A stretch of DNA of 9,972 bases from Candidatus Woesebacteria bacterium (GTDB lineage: Bacteria > Patescibacteriota > Microgenomatia > UBA8517): assembly GCA_026394855.1 (NCBI GenBank), contig JAPLZT010000118.1, positions 1-9,972 on the forward strand. Reading direction: 5' to 3'. Under the pieces are notes generated by a model. The model saw nothing but the letters and a program-made list of their open reading frames with translations, had not been told where the DNA came from and did no database searches. This document shows positions 1 to 5,977 of this stretch, piece after piece. Numbering within the stretch: position 1 is the stretch's first letter; each line of letters begins with the position of its first letter. Made by a program: the position numbers and the translations under genes.

Positions 1-1
1 C

Positions 2-439
2 GATATTTTGGAAAAAACAAATCCTAAATACAAGTCCGTGTATATAGAAAAACACACAAGTGGAAATTATAAACCCACAAATGATCCCAGAATAACAAAA
101 GTTGGAAAGTTTATTAGAAAACATTCAATAGATGAAATGCCTCAGCTTATTAATGTGTTGAAAGGAGAAATGAGTATAGTTGGACCAAGGCCATATCTTC
201 AGGAGGAGTTGGAAGAACAACAGGTGAAGTTTTCGGGAACTGAAGGGTACGTCAAAGAAATGTTGACTGTCAAACCCGGAATTACCGGCTACTGGCAGGT
301 TAATGGAAGAATCGACGTAAATTTTGATAAAAGAATTAAAATGGATGCTTTTTATGCCCGAAAAAAATCTTTACTATTTGACATCTTGATTGTTCTTAAA
401 ACCCCTTGGGTAATGCTCGCCGGAAAAGGGGCAGTGTGA
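2..439 (+). CDS. Bacterial sugar transferase (phosphoglycosyl transferase), 3' part
   Basis: The frame is open to the left edge, so this is the C-terminal part (about 145 residues) of a longer protein; the TTG at 8 is not a real start. The family (WcaJ/PglC-like, PF02397) moves a sugar phosphate from a nucleotide sugar onto polyprenyl phosphate at the inner face of the membrane, the first step of exopolysaccharide or glycan assembly. Visible family motifs are S-I-D-E-M-P-Q-L with the catalytic Asp-Glu pair (codons 131-136), then L-K-G-E-M-S-I-V-G-P-R-P and K-P-G-I-T-G-Y-W-Q-V-N-G-R, and an amphipathic C-terminal tail. The N-terminal membrane helix lies outside the window. The DUF4012 gene begins 12 bp later, so both probably share a transcript. 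The family call is firm; the sugar is unknown. Confidence 0.95.
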   Translation, partial: DILEKTNPKYKSVYIEKHTSGNYKPTNDPRITKVGKFIRKHSIDEMPQLINVLKGEMSIVGPRPYLQEELEEQQVKFSGTEGYVKEMLTVKPGITGYWQVNGRIDVNFDKRIKMDAFYARKKSLLFDILIVLKTPWVMLAGKGAV

Positions 440-451
440 TAGTATGAATAT

Positions 452-2386
452 ATGATCCAAGATCCTGTTATTCCGCAAATAAAGGTTGATGATATACCTC
501 CGGTTCCGATTAAAAAGCCTAAAAAAGGTTTATTAATTGCGTTGGGGGTTGTCGGGGTAATATTAATTTATTCAGTTATTTCCGGCCTTATTGTTTATGG
601 TAAGGCAATGCAGCTTAAAAAGTCGGTAAGCGCTTTAACGTTAGCCGGTAAATCTCAGGATTTGGTTAAGATAAAATCAGAGCTTGTTAATACAAAATCT
701 TCCCTTAAGGCGTTAAAATCATCATTTGTTATTATTTCTCCTTTTAGGTTAGTTCCATTTTTTGGTTCTTACGTGTCCGATGCGAACCATCTTGTAACTG
801 CAGGACTTTACGGAATGGACGTTTCGGATATCGTTTTAACAACGATTGAACCATATTCAGACCTTCTGGGACTTAAAGGAGGAAAAGATAATGCCATAGG
901 TGATGGAACCAAAACCGCTAAGGACAGAATTGACTTTATTGTTAAATCAATTCCTGATTTAATTCCCAATATTGACAAAATATCTGCAAAGACTGTCTTA
1001 ATTGAAAAAGAACTTTCAGGTATTAATCCTGAAAGGTATCCCGTGAGGATTGGAAAAACTGAAGTTAGATCTAAGGTCAAATCAGGTCTTGAAATGTTTG
1101 AGGAAGTTGCCGCATTTATAACCAATGGGAAGCCCTTATTGGAAGCGGCTCCTTATTTACTCGGAATTGATAAAGAAAGAACGTATTTGCTTCTTTTCCA
1201 AAACGATAAGGAGTTAAGGCCTACCGGAGGGTTTTTAACCGGGTATTCTATAATGAAGGTTAATAAAGGGGCGTTTTCCCCGGTTTCTTCAAGCGATATT
1301 TATAATCTTGATGCCAAATATAAGCCAACAACTATCGCACCCGACCCAATAATTAAATATCTTAAAGGTCCATATGCTCTTTCCAATAAATTAAGATTAA
1401 GAGATATGAACTGGTCGCCTGATTTTGCCGAAAGTATGAAGCTATTTACCGCGGAGGCAAAAAGCGTGGGAATTACCGGAATTGACGGAATAATTTCTGT
1501 TGATACTCAAGTTTTGGTTTATCTCCTTGACGCAATCGGGAAAATCGGAGTACCCGGATTTGGAAACTTTAGTACAGAGATTGATTCAAGATGCAATTGC
1601 CCCAACGTCATATATGAGCTTGAAAGTTTTGCCGATGTTGAAGGTCCGGTTGTTTGGGATCCTAACGGATCCGGAAAGATTATTTATGCTCCGGCAAATT
1701 ACGATAACAGGAAGAAAATAATTGGACCTTTGATGAATTCGGTTCTTGCCAATGCAATGGGACAGCCAAAAGATAAATTGCCTAAACTTTTTGAAGCAGG
1801 TTTTAAGTCGCTAATAGAAAAACACATTCTTTTCTATCTTTTTGACTCAAAAACCCAAGACGCGGTTTCCTCATTTGGAATTGCGGGAACGATAAAAACT
1901 ACAAGCGGGGATTATCTTCATATTAATGATGCAAATTTAGGGGGAAGAAAATCTAATTTATATGTAACTAATGAAGTTTCTCAGGAGTATACAACAGGAA
2001 AAGATGGCTACATAGAAAAGACATTAATATTAACATACAAAAATCCGATGAAGCAGGACGGCTGGCTTAATTCGGTTTTGCCTGATTGGGTAAGAATATA
2101 TGTTCCAAAGGGAAGTACATTAATTTCATTTGATGGAGTAGAAGATAAAGCCGAACCATATGAAGAGTTTGGTAAAACTGTATTTGCAGGATTTTTTAAG
2201 CTTAGGCCCGAGGGAGTTTCAAAATTAACTTTAAAGTATAAGCTTCCGATTAAGGCAAAAGGCGAGATAGATCTTCTTATCCAAAAGCAGCCGGGTCTCG
2301 ACTCACCTCTTTATATAATTAAGACAGGGAAAAACGAAGAAGAGTTCTTCTTAAAAACAGACAAAGAGATTAAAATAAGGTTGTAG
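452..2386 (+). CDS. DUF4012 membrane-anchored extracytoplasmic protein
   Basis: 644 residues. A short cytoplasmic Pro/Lys-rich N-terminus is followed by one membrane helix (about 26-50) and a large outside part. After a helical, Lys/Ser-rich region (55-235) comes the DUF4012 core: Y-L-L-L-F-Q-N-D-K-E-L-R-P-T-G-G-F at about 245-261, L-R-L-R-D-M-N-W-S-P-D-F-A-E-S near 314-328 and G-I-I-S-V-D near 346-351. The C-terminal third looks like a beta-sandwich. Biochemistry of the family is not established to my knowledge; members are frequent in CPR and Actinobacteria, often beside polysaccharide genes, as here. A role in attaching or processing surface glycans is inferred from context only. ATG 452 is chosen because it follows the previous stop closely and places the helix near the N-terminus. 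Two cysteines close together (C-N-C near residue 385) are notable. Confidence 0.88.
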   Translation: MIQDPVIPQIKVDDIPPVPIKKPKKGLLIALGVVGVILIYSVISGLIVYGKAMQLKKSVSALTLAGKSQDLVKIKSELVNTKSSLKALKSSFVIISPFRLVPFFGSYVSDANHLVTAGLYGMDVSDIVLTTIEPYSDLLGLKGGKDNAIGDGTKTAKDRIDFIVKSIPDLIPNIDKISAKTVLIEKELSGINPERYPVRIGKTEVRSKVKSGLEMFEEVAAFITNGKPLLEAAPYLLGIDKERTYLLLFQNDKELRPTGGFLTGYSIMKVNKGAFSPVSSSDIYNLDAKYKPTTIAPDPIIKYLKGPYALSNKLRLRDMNWSPDFAESMKLFTAEAKSVGITGIDGIISVDTQVLVYLLDAIGKIGVPGFGNFSTEIDSRCNCPNVIYELESFADVEGPVVWDPNGSGKIIYAPANYDNRKKIIGPLMNSVLANAMGQPKDKLPKLFEAGFKSLIEKHILFYLFDSKTQDAVSSFGIAGTIKTTSGDYLHINDANLGGRKSNLYVTNEVSQEYTTGKDGYIEKTLILTYKNPMKQDGWLNSVLPDWVRIYVPKGSTLISFDGVEDKAEPYEEFGKTVFAGFFKLRPEGVSKLTLKYKLPIKAKGEIDLLIQKQPGLDSPLYIIKTGKNEEEFFLKTDKEIKIRL

Positions 2387-2398
2387 TTGTGGTATCAT
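2370..2398 (+). promoter_or_regulatory. Extended -10 promoter before the DUF5678-like gene
   Basis: TTAAAA (2370-2375), a 17-bp spacer and TATCAT (2393-2398) preceded by TGG (2390-2392), an extended -10. The start codon lies 9 nt beyond the -10, so the mRNA would carry only about 2-3 nt of leader. It overlaps the end of the DUF4012 gene. The GTGGTAT core is shared with the promoter at 7271-7280. Confidence 0.5.
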
Positions 2399-2407
2399 AA
2401 GATTATT

Positions 2408-2608
2408 ATGACGAAGGCTACTAAATTACTTTTACCATATGAGAATAAGTGGGTTGCCTTATCAAAAAAAGGCACGAAAGTTTTTGCATCCGCTAAAAGT
2501 ATTGATATTTTAAGTAAAAAACTAGAGACACTTAAGGTTACAAAAGATATGGCAACTATGGCTTGGGTATTTCCTTTTGAAAGTTCTTTTGCTCCATTTA
2601 ATGCCTAA
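2408..2608 (+). CDS. Small DUF5678-like protein
   Basis: 66 residues from ATG 2408; a TTG start at 2387 would add seven residues but lies within the predicted promoter. The core pattern, L-P-Y-E-N-K-W-V-A-L-S followed by K-V-F-A-S-A-K-S-I-D-I-L-S-K-K-L, resembles DUF5678 (Y.gKWVAl..gkVia.gks..el), a small fold common in archaea and CPR with no known biochemical role. The C-terminus W-V-F-P-F-E-S-S-F-A-P-F is hydrophobic. Its stop overlaps the protease start by 8 bp, which suggests translational coupling and a functional pair. The family call is from memory of the pattern. An antitoxin-like or substrate/partner role for the protease is possible but unproven. Confidence 0.7.
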   Translation: MTKATKLLLPYENKWVALSKKGTKVFASAKSIDILSKKLETLKVTKDMATMAWVFPFESSFAPFNA

Positions 2609-3026
2609 TTGGTTTAAATTTACTTATCATCCATACCCAGGAAAAGATTTAAAAACTGGAGAGATAGTAGAGGTTTTTCGTCCAACTGTTCCAATTGTAG
2701 TTTCCTCTAAAGGTATTCCGAGTTGGGAGATTCAGGCGTTGGTTGATTCAGGGTCAGATAGAAACTTATTTCCAGCCAAACTCGGTGAACTTATCGGTAT
2801 TGATATAAAAAGCGGTGATAAAAGACCGATACAGGGAATCGGAAATAGTAATATTGATGCCTATACACACAAGATTAAAATTCATATAGCCGGCTATAGT
2901 TTTGAAACAGAAGCAGATTTTTCTTATGAACAACAGTCTTTACTTTTAGGCCGAGATGGTTTCTTTAATTTTTTTAAAAAAATAGAATTCAAAGAAAAAG
3001 AAAAATATGTGGAATCAATTGGTTAA
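2601..3026 (+). CDS. Retropepsin-like aspartic protease
   Basis: 141 residues from ATG 2601 (a TTG at 2577 is further inside the upstream gene). The pepsin-like active-site motif is A-L-V-D-S-G-S-D-R-N-L-F-P near residues 45-57, with Asp in the D-S-G triad. The C-terminal half has a second hydrophobic-Gly signature, L-L-L-G-R-D-G-F-F near 115-123, as in single-domain retropepsin-like proteins, which work as homodimers with one Asp from each chain. No signal peptide or membrane segment is seen, so it probably acts in the cytoplasm. Paired with the DUF5678-like gene by an 8-bp overlap. The last codons overlap DNA that, in another frame, continues the nicotinamidase homology, so the extreme C-terminus (K-Y-V-E-S-I-G) may derive from a fusion junction. 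Confidence 0.85.
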   Translation: MPNWFKFTYHPYPGKDLKTGEIVEVFRPTVPIVVSSKGIPSWEIQALVDSGSDRNLFPAKLGELIGIDIKSGDKRPIQGIGNSNIDAYTHKIKIHIAGYSFETEADFSYEQQSLLLGRDGFFNFFKKIEFKEKEKYVESIG

Positions 3027-3433
3027 TTATTTTTTCGAGAGATTGGCACCCTGTTGGAATAAATCATTGTGTAAAAGATACAGAGGGTGCAAAATTTCAT
3101 CCGGATTTAGAAATCAATGAAAACGACGTAGTTATTTCCAAGGGTGAAGATATTGGCGATAAACATTATTCAACTTTTAATGGTGACAATATTTCTTTGT
3201 TGGAACTACTTAAAAAGAGCAATATTACGGACACTTTTATAGCTGGTCTTGCCACGGATTATTGTGTACTTCATACAGCGCTTGATTCTTTGAAAAAGGG
3301 TTTTAGTACTAGGGTAATAATTGATGCTTGCAGGGCCGTTAATAAAAATGGGGTAACAGAGTCTGAAGCCATAAATAAAATGCGGTTAGCTGGGATTATA
3401 TTAATCAACTCAAGGTATTTATTAAAAGCATGA
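3023..3433 (+). pseudogene. Nicotinamidase (isochorismatase-family) remnant, 5' truncated and internally deleted
   Basis: Nicotinamidase hydrolyses nicotinamide to nicotinate for NAD salvage. In one frame, from codon 3023, one reads L-I-I-F-S-R-D-W-H-P, H-C-V-K-D-T-E-G-A-K-F-H-P-D-L, V-I-S-K-G (catalytic Lys), G-L-A-T-D-Y-C-V (nucleophilic Cys) and D-A-C-R-A-V-N: unmistakable family motifs. The first 45-50 residues with the catalytic Asp (the usual V-D-x-Q-x-D-F) are missing, and no ATG, GTG or TTG occurs in frame before TTG 3197, which would give only 78 residues. Between D-W-H-P and H-C-V only four residues remain where the family has well over ten, including a metal-ligand His. The frame is otherwise intact and overlaps the EamA start by 4 bp (ATGA). 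Probably inactive; whether a short product is made is unknown. Confidence 0.85.
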
Positions 3434-4275
3434 CAACATCATATTTTATTCTGATATTAGCGAGTATGGCTATTGGACTGACTTATATAGTCAATAAAAA
3501 GCTTTCTCATGGAAAATTTGATGCATCAACTTTTACTTTTTTGATTTCTTATGTAAATGCTATTATTTCTATTCCTTTACTGTTTTTCAATTTTTACGTT
3601 TCCAAAAATCCATTTCTTTGGTTGCTAATTTTAGTTTCTGCCCTTACATTTGGTTTGAGTAGCTACTTTAGCTTTAAAGCATATAAAATTACCGATGTTT
3701 CCACTGTTTCTTTAGTTCATAAACTAAATGTAGTATTGGCAGCAGTTATTGGAATTTTATTTTTAAGTGAAAAGTATTCTTCACTTTCTTATATAGGGCT
3801 TTTGCTAATAGTTATCAGTAATCTGTTTATCGTTTATGACGGAAAAAAGATAGCCATAGAAAGGGGAATATTCTATGCATTTATTATGGCTTTAACAAGT
3901 GCTTTGGCAGCTGTCTTTGATAAGTTGATTCTCAAAGACTTTTCCTCTTTTACCTATGTATTTGTAAATAGCATATTAACGGGAATAATGTTTTCTTTTA
4001 GAAAAGGTATTTTTTCAGAAGGAATTAAATTGTTTAAACAGAATACTAAACTTGTATTTACAACATCAATATTAAATGTTGGTTCATGGGCAGCCTTTTT
4101 GTTTGTGTTGCAGAACACCACAGTTTCAAAAACATTTCCAATATATAAAAGTTTATCCCTTATTGTACCTGTTGTCTTAGGAATAATTATTCTTAAAGAA
4201 AGAGGAAAACTTTGGCAAAAGATAGTAGGTGCAACTGTTGGTGTATTTGGAATAGTCCTGCTTGCACTTAGATAA
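3430..4275 (+). CDS. EamA/DMT-superfamily transporter
   Basis: 281 residues, almost wholly hydrophobic, with about ten predicted membrane helices in two similar halves (about 1-138 and 146-281), the usual layout of drug/metabolite transporters. Each half closes with a helix followed by a charged stretch (V-Y-D-G-K-K near 139-144 and the C-terminal A-L-R). The motif L-S-E-K near 113-116 recurs as L-K-E-R near 255-258, a typical EamA repeat signature. Substrates of such proteins cannot be read from sequence. ATG 3430 overlaps the stop of the nicotinamidase remnant (ATGA), so both once formed an operon; transport of a nicotinamide-related compound is speculation from this linkage. recO starts 5 bp after the stop. 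Base composition is very T-rich, as expected for membrane genes. Confidence 0.9.
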   Translation: MTTSYFILILASMAIGLTYIVNKKLSHGKFDASTFTFLISYVNAIISIPLLFFNFYVSKNPFLWLLILVSALTFGLSSYFSFKAYKITDVSTVSLVHKLNVVLAAVIGILFLSEKYSSLSYIGLLLIVISNLFIVYDGKKIAIERGIFYAFIMALTSALAAVFDKLILKDFSSFTYVFVNSILTGIMFSFRKGIFSEGIKLFKQNTKLVFTTSILNVGSWAAFLFVLQNTTVSKTFPIYKSLSLIVPVVLGIIILKERGKLWQKIVGATVGVFGIVLLALR

Positions 4276-4280
4276 AATTT

Positions 4281-4826
4281 ATGAGGTTTAGATCATATTC
4301 TGATGAAGGAATTGTCCTTGCCCGAAGAAACTTTGGGGAAGCCGATAGAATCCTTTCGATCTATTCCAAAAATCACGGAAGAATTTCTGCAATAGCAAAA
4401 GGCATAAGAAGAACCACAAGCAGAAAAAGAGGTCATCTGGAGGTTTTTGGACACATCAAGTTTCAAATTACGGACGGACACGGAATCGGAATACTTATAG
4501 AAGCAGATACCATTAACAACTTTGAAGAAATAAGAAAGGATTTAAAAAAAATATCTTTAGCCTACTTTTTTACTGAAGTAATTGGCAAAATTACCCATGA
4601 GCATGAAAGAAACGACGGTATTTTTGAACTAACATTGAACTATTTGGAAAAATTGCAGCTTGAGACACGCCTACGAAGTTTGCGCATGAGTTTTATCCTT
4701 GAACTATTGACAATTACCGGTTTTTGGCCCGAAGGAAAGAAACTTGTTAATCCCGATGAAAAGCTTGAGGAAGTTGTCGAAAGAAGCATTAATTCATTAA
4801 GGGTTGGTAGAAAAGTATTGAGGTAG
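4281..4826 (+). CDS. recO: DNA repair protein RecO, short form
   Basis: 181 residues. RecO anneals single strands and with RecR (and RecF) loads RecA onto SSB-coated DNA in gap repair. The N-terminal OB fold is clear: S-D-E-G-I-V-L-A-R-R-N-F-G-E-A-D-R-I-L at about 7-25, then H-G-R-I-S-A-I-A-K-G-I-R-R and the Arg/Lys-rich S-R-K-R-G-H-L-E. The helical part follows (90-170) with E-L-L-T-I-T-G-F-W-P near 143-152. Usual RecO has about 240 residues and often a four-Cys zinc finger; this one has no cysteine and stops soon after the region where the finger would sit, a compact form as expected in small genomes. No Shine-Dalgarno is visible. It follows the EamA gene by 5 bp, so it is probably cotranscribed. 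Confidence 0.9.
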   Translation: MRFRSYSDEGIVLARRNFGEADRILSIYSKNHGRISAIAKGIRRTTSRKRGHLEVFGHIKFQITDGHGIGILIEADTINNFEEIRKDLKKISLAYFFTEVIGKITHEHERNDGIFELTLNYLEKLQLETRLRSLRMSFILELLTITGFWPEGKKLVNPDEKLEEVVERSINSLRVGRKVLR

Positions 4827-4828
4827 TG

Positions 4829-4837
4829 TGCTAATAT
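4829..4837 (+). promoter_or_regulatory. Extended -10 element before the TspO gene
   Basis: TGCTAATAT: TG (4829-4830), one base, then TAATAT (4832-4837). No convincing -35 at 16-18 bp. The GTG start is the seventh base after the element, exactly where transcription would start, so a leaderless mRNA is predicted. Confidence 0.4.
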
Positions 4838-4843
4838 TAAATT

Positions 4844-5323
4844 GTGAAGAAAGTTAACTGGCCCAGACTTATTTTTGCAATTGCCCTCTGTCAGGCTGCA
4901 GGAATTATTGGTTCACTATTTACTTTCTCTTCAATCCCTACTTGGTACGCGGCCCTTACTAAACCTTCTTTTAATCCCCCCTCTTGGGTGTTTGGTCCCG
5001 TGTGGACGATTTTGTATACCTTAATGGGAATAAGCCTTTATCTTATTCTCTCAAAGGGTTTAAAGAAAAAAGAGGTTAAAATTGCAGTTAATTTATTTGT
5101 TTGGCAGTTAATTGCGAATAGTTTGTGGTCAATAATATTTTTTGGAATGAAAAATATCCCCTTGGCCTTAATTGAAATAATAGTTTTACTTCTTTTGGTC
5201 TTTACGACGATTCAGAAGTTTTATAAGATTAATAAGACAGCAGCATATCTTTTAATTCCTTATTTTTTCTGGGGAAGCTTTGCAACTTTTTTGACATACA
5301 GTATTTGGATTTTAAATAAATGA
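4844..5323 (+). CDS. tspO: TspO/MBR family tryptophan-rich sensory protein
   Basis: 159 residues, five predicted membrane helices. TspO/peripheral benzodiazepine receptor homologues bind porphyrins and other hydrophobic ligands in the membrane. Conserved features in order: P-T-W-Y...L-T-K-P-S-F-N-P-P (32-46), W-V-F-G-P-V-W-T (48-55), Y58 and M-G (61-62), Q-L-I-A-N-S-L-W-S (88-96), F-F-G (99-101), P-Y-F-F-W (139-143), F-A (146-147) and a C-terminal Leu-Asn. Length and motif order match the family. GTG 4844 is the only reasonable start: it precedes the Lys-Lys and the first helix, and no in-frame ATG occurs before it. The stop overlaps the next gene by ATGA, so lipoprotein translation may be coupled to it. 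The family call is secure; the physiological ligand in a host that probably lacks haem synthesis is open. Confidence 0.95.
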   Translation: MKKVNWPRLIFAIALCQAAGIIGSLFTFSSIPTWYAALTKPSFNPPSWVFGPVWTILYTLMGISLYLILSKGLKKKEVKIAVNLFVWQLIANSLWSIIFFGMKNIPLALIEIIVLLLLVFTTIQKFYKINKTAAYLLIPYFFWGSFATFLTYSIWILNK

Positions 5324-5775
5324 ACAAAAAGTATTTTATGCCATTTCTTGCCCTTTCGGCACTTATTTTAATTGTAGGCTGTATTAAAGGCTTAAGCGCA
5401 GAAGATGATTGGATTTGTAGTGGTGGAATGTGGGTAAAACATGGAATGCCATCCGCCTCGATGCCCACTACACCTTGCAACAACACAAATATTAAAATAA
5501 CTAATTTAAAAATAAACCAGTCGGTTGTGTATCCTTTTACAATCTCGGGAGAAGCAAAGGTATTTGAAAATCAGTTTAATTACAGAATTAAGGATTCAAA
5601 AGGAGTTTTACTTAAAGAAGGAACAATCTTAGCTAAAAATAATAAATTTGAAGTTAAAATAACAACACTTAAAACAAAAGACACAAAAATTATAGTTGAA
5701 GTGTTTGATGAATCGGCTAAAGACGGAAGTGAAATAAACAAAGTAATTATTCCTCTTCAAATAAAATCCTCTTGA
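5320..5775 (+). CDS. Lipoprotein with Gmad2-type immunoglobulin-like domain
   Basis: 151 residues. N-terminus M-N-K-K, a hydrophobic stretch (6-20) and lipobox I-V-G-C give a lipid-anchored Cys21, so the protein should face outside. A short Cys/Trp segment follows: W31-I-C33 ... W38-V-K-H-G ... P-T-T-P-C53; I recall this W-I-C/W-V-K-H-G/P-C pattern from many CPR secreted proteins, where the two Cys may form a disulfide. Residues about 58-148 resemble the Gmad2 domain (first noted beside GerM sporulation proteins): I-T-N-L-K-I-N-Q-S-V, P-F-T-I-S-G-E-A, F-N-Y-R-I-K-D and a closing beta strand. Its function is unknown, probably binding or adhesion at the surface. It overlaps tspO by 4 bp (ATGA). 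Confidence 0.85.
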   Translation: MNKKYFMPFLALSALILIVGCIKGLSAEDDWICSGGMWVKHGMPSASMPTTPCNNTNIKITNLKINQSVVYPFTISGEAKVFENQFNYRIKDSKGVLLKEGTILAKNNKFEVKITTLKTKDTKIIVEVFDESAKDGSEINKVIIPLQIKSS

Positions 5776-5800
5776 AATAATTTAAAAATACCTGTATAAG
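5772..5800 (+). promoter_or_regulatory. Promoter before the 51-aa ORF
   Basis: TTGAAA (5772-5777), a 17-bp spacer and TATAAG (5795-5800): a good match to the housekeeping consensus. The -35 overlaps the TGA stop of the lipoprotein gene. ATG 5810 lies 9 nt past the -10, so the leader would be about 2-3 nt. Confidence 0.55.
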
Positions 5801-5809
5801 TTTTCCTTC

Positions 5810-5965
5810 ATGGTCTGTGAATTTTCTAAAAACCATAATGGTAATAAAACTCCGGAGAAACCTAAATTAATTATTATTCCAAGAAATCAGCCTGAACTTG
5901 ATCGAAGAAGATCGGCCCGTAGAGAACAACCACAAGAACCAAAGAAAAAACCAAATAAATCCTGA
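5810..5965 (+). CDS. Small basic, proline-rich hypothetical protein (51 aa)
   Basis: An ORF of 51 codons, ATG 5810 to TGA 5965, filling the gap between the lipoprotein gene and glyS. I do not recognise a family. It has 14 Lys/Arg against 6 Asp/Glu, seven prolines, one Cys (residue 3), a hydrophobic patch L-I-I-I-P (20-24), an Arg-rich cluster D-R-R-R-S-A-R-R (31-38) and a Pro/Lys tail; it should be largely disordered with a high pI, as nucleic-acid-binding or ribosome-associated peptides often are. Support for reality: a good promoter at the spacing used by its neighbours, and little room for another role. Its TGA stop forms the TGn of the glyS extended -10. It could be a chance ORF; codon use agrees with neighbours but 51 codons are too few to decide. 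Confidence 0.5.
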   Translation: MVCEFSKNHNGNKTPEKPKLIIIPRNQPELDRRRSARREQPQEPKKKPNKS

Positions 5966-5971
5966 TATAAT
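5963..5971 (+). promoter_or_regulatory. Extended -10 promoter of glyS, predicted leaderless
   Basis: TGATATAAT: TG plus one base then a perfect TATAAT (5966-5971). No -35 is seen at the right distance, usual for extended -10 promoters. ATG 5978 is the seventh base after the hexamer, the expected transcription start, so the mRNA should begin at the start codon. Confidence 0.65.
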
Positions 5972-5977
5972 TAGTTT

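Noticed and set aside
808..1125. Minus-strand open frame of 105 codons within the DUF4012 gene
   Set aside because: A shadow of the + strand gene; low-complexity Ser/Leu/Ile translation with no family features. The same applies to the other minus-strand frames at 4293-4481, 5229-5486, 6403-6769, 7917-8306 and 8847-9071.
1643..1660. An 18-base exact match to 7049-7066 (GGTCCGGTTGTTTGGGAT)
   Set aside because: In both places it encodes G-P-V-V-W-D in unrelated genes (DUF4012 protein and GlyRS) with no identity beyond it; best explained by a shared short peptide and codon preference, not a repeat element.
1500..1721. Plus-strand frame of 73 codons inside the DUF4012 gene
   Set aside because: Entirely overlapped by a convincing gene in another frame and without recognisable protein features.
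2335..2352. Near-perfect palindrome GAAGAAGAGTTCTTCTT
   Set aside because: It lies inside the DUF4012 coding region and follows from the codons for E-E-E-F-F; no T-run or other terminator feature at a useful position.
3197..3433. An intact 78-aa isochorismatase-like protein from TTG 3197
   Set aside because: Clear nicotinamidase motifs continue upstream in the same frame to about 3023, so this is the tail of a truncated gene and not a complete small protein.
437..5323. UGA recoded as glycine (code 25), as in some CPR lineages
   Set aside because: TGA stops at 437-439, 3431-3433, 5321-5323, 5773-5775 and 5963-5965 end proteins at sensible lengths and abut or overlap the next start codons; reading through them gives no further homology.
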